This document shows, one piece after another, positions 52,111 to 64,000 of a stretch of DNA of 64,000 nucleotides. A program made the translations under genes and the position numbers. The stretch spans positions 100,449,001 through 100,513,000 of the forward strand of contig NC_134142.1 of NCBI RefSeq assembly GCF_033958435.1. Reading direction: 5' to 3'. The notes under the pieces are model-generated. The model made no database searches, was not told the DNA's origin, and saw nothing but the letters and a program-made list of their open reading frames with translations. The stretch's first letter is position 1. The number at the start of each line of letters is the position of its first letter. This DNA comes from Carettochelys insculpta. Lineage: Eukaryota; Chordata; Testudines; Carettochelyidae.

Positions 52111-53727
52111 GGCACCTTTGCTAAAGAAGCTATTCTCTTTCACACAAAATATTCAATAAGAAAGCATCACCTTTGACAGTTGGAATAAATTCTGTACCTA
52201 TAATGAAGCATCTTGTGATAGTCTTAAGAAATATTATAGCTTCCTGACTAGCTCCTTTTAAATAACCTTAATTATCAGTATTTGTAAAAATGTAAGTATT
52301 AATTACTCTCATACTCCACTAATTAAAAGACTATCACCCACACTCTACAGATGAGGAAACGGAAGCAAAATAACTGACTTTTTTCCAAGAGAGAGCAATG
52401 ATTGGGTCAATAGGAAGAATGCAACATGACAACCAAAAGGGCAGCAGCCCAACATGTATTGTTGGCAGCAAATCAGTTGCTTTTCACACGCTCAAGCCAG
52501 ATGCTGGTTTTGTGTGACAGCTGTGAGCGGTTTCCTGGAGCAAGTGACAAGGGGCTGCAGTTTCTCAGACCTCCCCCATTGCTGCTCTGTGGCCAAGAGA
52601 ATTGCAAAGTGCATTTTGTTAATTTTTTCCTCCCTTCATTCCAAGCCTCACCCTGGGTCACAAGGGACACCAGGTGAGAATGCAGACTATGAAATAAATG
52701 ACTCATGCAGTAAGCAAAATTTCCTGAATATTACTGCTGCTCCATAAATTGGCTAATAAGGGTTGCAGGAAAAGTTCCAAAACAGTTAGAATTTTGCTTC
52801 CAGGGCCAAAAAAGGAAATATTTTGATGGTAGCCTCAAATTTGTGTGTTGGTCACCCTGCAGCTCTTAGCAATGGCACGGTACTCCCTGTCTTCCTAGTT
52901 GTTTCTAAAAATTAAAACCCTCCCCACTCCACTTTTGTCTGACCCATTCCTAATCTTTTCCCATCCAATCCTGACACGTGTCATTCAGTCTTCTCTGACT
53001 AAGGCTATAACTGAATAGTTATTCCTTCTCGCAGGTGAAATTAGTAAAATGCTGATTGGACAAAAGCACTCAGCAGCCAGCTCACAAATTCATAGTTTTG
53101 ACATCTGTGTCCTTCTCGACTCACTGCCCAGAGATCATTTGTCACTGGTAACAGCTCACATGATGAGCAGAGTAAGATGGGAAATCCTTTATCCCTTAGC
53201 AATGCCTCACAAATTTCAGGACATTAAAAGGGTAATACTATTAACTTCAGGGTATATAGAAATGATTCCAAATCAACAATAATGTCATCTGGTCACGAAC
53301 AAGCAAACATGAACATTTTCTAAACCCAAAAATTAAGCCTAGGTTAGCAAGGTTGCTCACAATCACTGTGTATTTCACCCAAATATATGGGAAAACAAAA
53401 GAAAAACAGCTATGCATCATGAATAGATAAGCACTGTGTAACAAGAACACACTCAAAAATACAGGTTTTACATATTTTGGCACTAGTTATTATCGGGAGC
53501 TGATACAGTAAGCTGAGGCAGCTAGTATGAAAATCACAAAACTCTTTTGAAGTCAGGAAATCTGACAAAAAAGAGAGACCCTAATACTTATCCCCATAGT
53601 GCAGTAGTTAAACATTTCCAAAGTTTCAGGACCTCCAGCTGAAGGCTAGCCAGAAAGCTTTATCTTATAAATGACCTATACTTTTAGTCATCTGGGTTAG
53701 AAGCATCTGCAGTTCTACTGACATTTT
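52111..53727. other. PRMT3 intron, nothing recognised
   Basis: AT-rich DNA right of the DIRS element. No exon or classified repeat was recognised. Confidence 0.5.
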
Positions 53728-53862
53728 TCAGAGGGGCAGCCATGTTAGTCTATCTGCAAAATCAATGCATCCCATAAACTGACAAAGTGAATTTTACCCA
53801 CAAAAGCTTATGCCCAAATAAATCTGTTAGTCTATAAGGTGCTATGGAGATTTGGAGTATTT
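53728..53862 (+). mobile_element. Single-arm Penelope-like repeat fragment
   Basis: Starts ttcagaggggcagccatgtt (followed by agtctatctgc) and ends with ttacccacaaaagcttatgc, then aataaatctgttagtctata and aggtgct. This is the widespread reptile/amphibian version of the palindromes at 1.4, 12.2 and 59.9 kb. The hammerhead-like core is degraded. Confidence 0.6.
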
Positions 53863-54836
53863 GGCTGCCTGAACCTCACCTGCTGGCTGATTTATGCAGT
53901 GACATCGGCCTGTCTATTCATGATCCCTATCAGCTGGCAGAGGAACAATGAGTATCAGTGCCCAAAGCAAAAAGTATTCAGTTTAAAATCTAGCTAAATG
54001 AAGTGGACAGCAGGTGAATAACATGGAATCACAGAAGAAAAAAGGATGAGTGAATTCCTAGGATTGCTGCTGAACCAGCACATTCTGTCCCTTGTGGAAA
54101 ATAAGGAAAGCTCACATTTTTTACATCCCTTCAAGCAGTGCTGACGGAGAACGACATACCACCTTCATTTTTCAGCAACACGGACAGTGCGCTAGATTAA
54201 ATGGGAGGACAGCATTTTCCTGATGGTGTAAGATGTACTCAGAGAAACCAGTTATGGGGGAAAAAAGCATTGCTAAAGGAGCCTGTTATGCTATAAAACA
54301 TCAAAAACCCTGCTAGATGGTAAGTGATTCAGCACAATAAATACCTACTAATAGGCATCCGTGGGAAGCCCAACACACTTGGACTCCAATTTTGATCGGA
54401 GCTTCTGTTCACTATTTTAAATCAAAAAAGCATTAAACAGGAGCAATGCTACGTATTTTTTTCTTTCACCCAGGCATACTGATTTCTTGTTCACATGGGT
54501 AACCTTCAGCTTTAAACTGAATGCCACACAACTCCACAATAGTGACTTTATTCCTGTCGTGCCTCTCATTGCATGATGGCACATTGCAATCAAAACGGAG
54601 CACTGCACTGAGCGCTGTTACTAAGTCATTAATCTAATCATTAAGTCAACGCAATGAAACTGAATATAGGCATGCTTAGTACAATGTTGAAAAACAGTGT
54701 GAACAGCTGCAATAGAAACATTCAATATGAAACGTAACAGATGGAAATCTTACACTAAAAATGTACAGTCTGGACAACAGTAATACAAGAATAATATGAA
54801 ATATATTAAAGGCTCATTCATAGCACCCATTACACA
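53863..54836. other. PRMT3 intron, nothing recognised
   Basis: AT-rich intronic DNA. No exon or classified repeat was recognised. Confidence 0.5.
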
Positions 54837-55153
54837 GGTTGAATTTCTCTAATCTGGCGCACTCTGGTCCAGCAACATCCATTGTCCGGCATGATATTAG
54901 TTAGCTGGATATCCATTTATTATGGGTGTGGTCAAGTTTCCTGCAGTCCCACAAAGTTTGTTTACAACCACCAGTCCTTGCTCTCAGTGGTCTTGCTGTT
55001 ATTTAGCGCTAATTTACTCCTAAATGTCTTCTAAGAGCCCAGTTAGTAGTGGTAGCATAGACAGACTATATTTGCCATGGTTTGGCAAATTCCCTTGTTC
55101 AGCACTAATCAAGTCCAGAGGATGACAGACTAGAGAGGTTCAACCTGTATTAC
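54837..55153. mobile_element. Mariner/pogo-like MITE
   Basis: The left end ACAGGTTGAATTTCTCTAAT and the right end ACTAGAGAGGTTCAACCTGT are inverted repeats of about 20 bp; TA follows the right end. This is the layout of a Tc1/mariner-type non-autonomous element of about 310 bp. Internal gcaacatccattgtccggca agrees with other copies of the family (35.9 and 45.7 kb). Confidence 0.65.
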
Positions 55154-55352
55154 TATCAACACCATCTAAATTGGGCAAGTTAGTCCATCCAACCCACTGT
55201 TGTTTTTGGTTTGTTTTTTTTTTCATTCTAGAAGAGAAAGAGCACGTCTTCCCAGAGATAAACATGATTACGTGGGGGGAAAAAAAAGAAAGAAAGAAAA
55301 AAACCCTGAAATAGTGCCACTTTTATAATCACTGGCTTTTTCACAATACTTC

Positions 55353-55567
55353 CAGGCTGTGGCCACACTTGTCCAAAACTTCAAAATGGCCACGCTAATG
55401 GGCAAATCGAAGAATACTAATGAGGATGAAATGAATATTCAGCACCTCCTTAGCATGCTGCCAGTCGTGGCGCTTCAGAAGTGCTGCTTTCGAATGCACA
55501 CAGCTCGGCTACACGGGGGTCCTTTTCGAAGACTCTGCACATTTCAAAATCCCCTTATTCCTCTCAA
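55353..55567 (+). mobile_element. Half copy of the GC-rich palindromic TIR element
   Basis: Reads ggctgtggccacacttgtcc, acttcaaaatggccacgcta and ttcagcacctccttagcatg up to the centre ttattcctctcaattg. It corresponds to one arm of the elements at 2404 and 30241. The second arm is missing. The 92-codon frame here is derived from the repeat. Confidence 0.65.
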
Positions 55568-57065
55568 TTGTTCCTTTAAGAAGTGTTCATTTTTTCAGCA
55601 AAAACATATAGATATCTTAGAAGATAAAATATTTTAGTAATACATTCACAGGTTTGTATCTCCCCTGAGGAAGAACACCAAGAAGGGGACTGATTTGTCT
55701 CTGAAAGGAGAGACTACATAACAAACACCTGATCTAATAGAATACAACACAAGAGTTCCCTTTCAGGCAAAACATAACTTTGACAAACAATAAACAAGAA
55801 TGGCTGGTGACACCGCCATTTACCTCTACACCATACGTGACTGATACAAAATAGTAATTTCTTCTTTTTACCTCAGCCAATAACCCAAACCTTCCTCTCT
55901 GTCCTGAAATCTAAGAGCCTTGCCCATGCCCCAAGCACTGACCATCTTCATTAACAGGTTCAGTTTAAAAAGGCAAAATTGGGAAAACTATTGTGTATTT
56001 ATATGATGAAAAATACCCAGATTTACAATAGTTAAGGTTAGCAAATTCGGAAGAGATGAAACCACATACTTAGTTGTTTAAGCCAATATTTAACTACAAG
56101 AAAGTAGGAGACCTGACATGCAGATGTACATTACCTCACATCTCTTTAATGTAATTTGTTACACTATCCTCTGAAACACATGATCCTTTACATTATCAGC
56201 CATGGTATAGTGGACTAGATTAACCACAAGTCTTATCCATATGACAATTCCTACACTCCTACTACTGTACAACCTGTCTTCAGCTTCCCTGCCACCGCGC
56301 ACTACCCACCTCCATTTCATTTAAAAAAAAAAAATCCTTCCATACCAATTCCACCTTGTCAGTTCTCTTTTACTTGATTCTACCCTTTGATTTCTCCTTC
56401 TCTTCCATGTAAGATTTATACTATTCTTCTTCAAAGGCCCACTCAGTACAACATCCTGGACTATACCTGAGACCAAGCCACTTACAACAGCTCTACCATG
56501 TGCACCAGTCTTGATACACAATTTATCTCCTTAACTCCACCCCCTTGCCCCCCGAATCCTTTTCATGCCATTCTCCTTGAATCTCCTCCTTACGTTAGTT
56601 GGTCAAGCTATCCTTTTTTTCCCCAAACACATCCCCAAATACTCCCAAGTTTTGCATTGTCCACAGGACGAACAACAGTATTAACAATTGTTTTATTCTG
56701 CCGTATCTGTACTGATCAGCTGTCCATGATCATGAACAATGAACACCTTTCTGGCTCTATACTATGTTTGCTCTTGCTTCTCAGTATTGTTATGTTGTCA
56801 GACAGGCAATGGATCAACACAATTACAAAATAACCACACCTATAAATCTATCACTGCAGTACTAACAGAGTAGCACATACATAGCTCATTTAACCTAAAA
56901 TAATATACAGCATAACTCAAACAGATCCAGAGGTCTTCAAATAGGGAAAGCCCTTCTGGTAACAGATCTGTACTTTTCCTGGGCTTAGCACAATTTTTAA
57001 TTAAGCCACTTCTCTGTGCATATAACTAGTTTGTGAATAAGTGACAACTTACTGGTCCTATTTTC
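55568..57065. other. PRMT3 intron, nothing recognised
   Basis: AT-rich intronic DNA with an A-run at about 56321-56333. No exon was recognised. Confidence 0.5.
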
Positions 57066-57293
57066 TATGGCTGCGTCTATACTACATTCCCCTTTTGGAG
57101 GAGGAGTGCACATGAGGGAGATGGCAAAGGAAGTGCTGATTTACAAATCTCACACTTCATATGCATAATCTCATGCAATCACATTTCAAAGAGAGACTTT
57201 TCCAAAAATAAAAACAACAGTACAGCCAGGGTTCCTTTAGGGTATTTTTGCATTACTCCTCCAAAAGGGAAATGTAGTGTAGACACAGCCTAT
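57066..57293. mobile_element. TIR element, GGCTGCGTCTA type, with TAT duplication
   Basis: The ends GGCTGCGTCTATACTACATT and AATGTAGTGTAGACACAGCC (57069-57290) are inverted repeats, and the inner ccccttttggaggagga pairs with ctcctccaaaagggaa. Flanking TAT on both sides (57066-57068, 57291-57293) is a candidate 3-bp target duplication, as in PIF/Harbinger elements. Confidence 0.7.
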
Positions 57294-58077
57294 CAGAAGA
57301 GCAAAATTTGGATTAAAAATTCCCAAAGTTAATTTTGATAACAGAAAGGTTATTGAAAATAACCAGAAAAACTTTATATATAACTGCAGTGTGAAGAGGG
57401 ATGCTAAAACAAGTGACAGCAGTTTTAGTAAAACATCTTCCATTAAGAGATTCAACTAAGAAGCTGTGGGCTATGTCTACACTACAGCATAAATTCAATT
57501 TTAAGGTACTTAGCTCCATTTTAAATCATGACTGTTCACACAGCAAATACCATTAGGTCAATATTAGGGGTGCTATGGACAATATTCTTACTCCGAATTA
57601 GCAGGAATCTTGAATTTAAGCGATCGGATTAATAGTAGTGTGGAAACAGCTTTGGTTTAAACTGGTTTTATTGGCCCCCAGAGGAGTCCAAAATGTTTCA
57701 CACAATGTCCCACAGGTGCCCATTCTGGCCACTTTCAGCTCCGATGCTCTCCGGGCACACAGGAAGTTGGTAACAGGATGCCCACAAATTTGAATTTGAA
57801 TAGTATCAGGAAGATATTTTCTGGGGCTGGATGACCCCTGACAGGCAACATGAGCCAAGGAGCTCGCTCCCCCAGTAGCAAATATTTTTGGTAGGGCAGC
57901 ACATGCTGAGGGGCCTGGCACAAAGCCCCTCAAGGGGCCATGTCAACTCCCACCATCAATGTATGTCGGTGGGGTCAGCCCCCCACATTCAATGATATTC
58001 AGTGCTGGCTCCCCTGCCAGAGAAAGCCCCTGAAGGGACCATGCCAACTGGTCCCTTACCTTCCGCACTCACTCTAT

Positions 58078-59160
58078 AGATGGAACCGTATTACCAAAGC
58101 AAGCGTCAGGAAATCTGGTTCCCTTTCAAGAAAGTACTTTTGGTTCTCAATAAACTGAATTGTTTCCACTATTATTTGCAGTGCCATCAGTGAATCTACA
58201 GCATGTGATTTTAAGTTGGATTTACTGTTAGACAATAGCTTTCTTTCAAACAGTAACTCTTGGAAAACTATGATGTGTTTAAATACGCACCCTTGCTTTT
58301 CCTCAAAAGCTTTAATAAATGAAGGAAGAAGGATATCACAAGCTCTAATCTGTTCCCGTAATATTTTCAGAGATAATGTTTCATCTGCTCTTTTGTAAAA
58401 TCTTTGATAATTCAGTTATGGACATAAGAGTTCAGTTCCATCCCCACTTCTCTGTGATTGTTTTTTACTACTGATTTCCGTTTGTAAGGATGATTGCCTG
58501 AGAGATGATTTACATTCCTTTTAGTCACATGGGCTGTAAGATTCTGATGTGTTTTGCTTGGTCAAGCATCTTAAGCTCCAGTAATACTTTGAATACTCGG
58601 TTCTGCTATAATTCCAGATTTCAGCTCTGAGTTAATTTGGAGATCTTTGCTGGTACTTTCTTTCCAGCCTTTGTTTCTTTAGGCAAATTCCTTATCAAAT
58701 GACTTCCTTAAGACAGGTGCACTGAAAGCACTGCTGTCTGAAGGACTCAATGCACTTGTATTCCTTTTTATACCTTAAGTGACCTTCTCTTGGTGTTACT
58801 GTGTTTTGTTCCAAAACCACCTTAGCAGAGGTTCTTCTGGGGACATCTTTTACCAGATTAACCACAGGTGATCTCACTTTGCTTTCCACTCACCCTGTTT
58901 CCTTTACTTTTGGAAATGTATTCTGTCTACCTTCTTGTGAAATATATTGATTTGAGAAGGGGGCCAGAGCTTTGTATACCAAGGACACAGAAGATACATT
59001 CTTTAAATAGTCCTCTTTTTCTATATTATTTTCTTTTACGTAAACATTTTGCCACTGGGCCTAATTTGACAGTCTTAGTAACATGTCTCCTTTTCAGCTA
59101 CTTCACTGTAATTACACAGACAACGCATTACTGAATTTGAAGGCTTTTCTCTGTCACAGC
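58078..59160 (-). pseudogene. TEX15: Broken TEX15-like coding relic
   Basis: On the minus strand, about 107 codons between roughly 58398 and 58078 are open in one frame (no ATG) and include SLKILREQIRACDILLPSF, KQGCVFKHIIVFQELLFE and AVDSLMALQIIVETIQFIEN followed by QKYFLEREP. This resembles the conserved part of TEX15, a large germline protein needed for meiosis and piRNA-guided silencing of transposons. Upstream (58889-58698) VNLVKDVPRRTSAKVVLEQN and further protein-like fragments up to about 59160 continue in shifting frames with stops. The indels and stops mark a pseudogene, either a retrocopy or a captured fragment. The TEX15 assignment rests on my memory of the family and needs a search. 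Confidence 0.6.
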
Positions 59161-59424
59161 CTCTCTCTTGCAGCTGTACCATGTAGGTAAGACAGTTTCC
59201 TGGAGCGCTAGTTGGCTGATGAGGCAAAAGTCATACCATACTGCCCAGGTGTTGTTTCAATGGGGGGAGGCAGCTGAGGGAAAAGTTGACATGGCATGTG
59301 GGTAGGACTGTACCCTGGTGTGCGAGTTGACTAATTAGTCAAAAGTCATACCTAAAGGGAATACTGCCCTTTAGTTCAAATGGAAGGTGTTCTTTCAACA
59401 GGGGAAAAGAAGCTGAGAGATCAA

Positions 59425-59503
59425 TTTACATGCTTCAGTCCAGCTGAGCAACCAGTTTACATGCTTCAGTCCAGCTGTGCAAGCAGTTTACATGCTTCAG
59501 TGT
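59425..59503. repeat. 31-bp tandem repeat, about 2.5 copies
   Basis: The unit tttacatgcttcagtccagc(tgagcaaccag) starts at 59425, 59456 and 59487, the last copy partial. The first two differ at three positions. Confidence 0.85.
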
Positions 59504-59878
59504 CACTCTGAAGCCAGCCTACATGGCCTTCTTTCGCCTGGGATTCCTGACTTTTCCTTCTTTCCTTCTGAAACAAATTGTCCGTTTGCTTTCCACAGGA
59601 GAGAAATGAGGGCAATGCAATGTGGGAAGATGACATCACACACTCACAACCACTTGCAGGACATTTTTTTTCACATACCATACCAGTGAAAAAACCAAGA
59701 ATGCTACGAGGATAAGGGATGTGGGATAGGTTCCCATAATGCAATGCTGTAACAGTTGATCATTGGTGATTTAGTGTGTCAGCACTAACTCGACTTTGTG
59801 GGGACTTTGTGAGGGGGTGAATATACTCAAAATCGAATTTATAAAGCCCAGCATTACAAAACCAAATTTAATAAATTC

Positions 59879-60077
59879 ACATTTAGCTTGCAAAACAAAA
59901 AGCAGTCAAGTAGCACTTTAAAGACTAGCAAAATAGTTTACTAGGTGAGCTTTCATGGGACAGACACGAAAGCTCACCTAATAAACTATTTTGCTAGTCT
60001 TTAAAGTGCTACTTGACTGCTTTTTGTTTTGATAGTGTACATACTAGCACGGCTTACTCTCTGTTACATTTACCTTG
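59879..60077. mobile_element. Palindromic Penelope-like repeat, copy 3
   Basis: Two short inverted arms around ggtgagctttcatgggacag / acacgaaagctcacctaata. It is flanked by acatttagcttg (59879-59890) and acatttaccttg (60066-60077), a 12-bp duplication with one difference. The left arm lacks the ccgtgctagtctatac extension present on the right. It is inserted inside the larger TIR element, so it is younger than that element. Confidence 0.7.
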
Positions 60078-60093
60078 CAGTGTGGACATACCC

Positions 60094-64000
<3,907 letters not shown>

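Larger units (their letters stand above)
57468..60093. mobile_element. Large TIR-bounded element (2.6 kb) carrying a gene relic
   Basis: Left end GGGCTATGTCTACACTACAG and right end TGCAGTGTGGACATACCC are imperfect inverted repeats of the same family as the small elements. Subterminal taaattcaattttaaggtac on the left has a counterpart in aaaatcgaatttataaagcc (59829-59848) on the right. The interior contains a minus-strand TEX15-like relic, a 31-bp tandem repeat and, near its right end, an inserted palindromic Penelope-like repeat. No transposase was recognised. Without the inserted repeat it is about 2.4 kb. Confidence 0.55.

Noticed and set aside
57616..57933. 105-codon minus-strand frame inside the 2.6-kb TIR element
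   Set aside because: Could belong to a lost transposase, but no motif was recognised, so it is not called as a gene.

Overview
The window is animal nuclear DNA: large AT-rich introns, short exons with GT/AG splice sites, and many interspersed repeats. The repeat set (CR1 LINEs, a DIRS-type tyrosine-recombinase retrotransposon, a tRNA-headed SINE with a CR1-like tail that resembles the turtle Cry I family, and palindromic elements that begin GGGCTATGTCTACAC) points to a reptile, most likely a turtle. The species was not determined.

Host gene. Five exons of one gene lie on the minus strand at 60694-60772, 44905-45092, 37486-37572, 12133-12183 and 11849-11936. They join in frame (phases 0/1, 1/0, 0/0, 0/0, 0/1) and encode the double-E-loop, beta-barrel and THW-loop part of a type I protein arginine methyltransferase, recognised as PRMT3. 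Upstream exons (AdoMet-binding core) lie beyond 64000. The last C-terminal exon was not found and probably lies before position 1. Introns within the window are about 15.6, 7.3, 25.3 and 0.2 kb.

Mobile DNA in the introns. From left to right: an old CR1-family tail (about 1.66-2.1 kb); three palindromic repeats with 12-14 bp target duplications and a Penelope/hammerhead-like core (1.4, 12.2 and 59.9 kb); a family of palindromic or TIR-bounded DNA elements sharing the GGGCTATGTCTACAC end (2.4, 9.0, 10.3, 21.7, 28.1, 30.2, 36.4, 57.1 and 57.5-60.1 kb, plus a half copy at 55.4 kb); a decayed APE-type LINE (22.8-26.5 kb); a decayed DIRS-like fragment (27.1-27.8 kb); a nearly full-length CR1 (30.07-34.9 kb) split by a palindromic element; a Cry I-like SINE (39.7 kb); a 5'-truncated CR1 with a 433-codon open frame (42.0-43.8 kb); and a nearly complete 6.1 kb DIRS element (46.03-52.11 kb) with gag, RT-RNase H-methylase and tyrosine recombinase frames, inverted terminal repeats and an internal complementary region. 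The last is only lightly damaged, by one TGA in gag and one TGA in RT-RH.

A broken minus-strand coding relic at about 58.08-59.16 kb reads like part of TEX15, a large germline protein. It sits inside the largest TIR-bounded element.

The PRMT3 exons are the only part that looks like working host sequence. All the large retroelements lie in the same orientation as the gene. No RNA genes, CRISPR arrays or bacterial-type features were seen.
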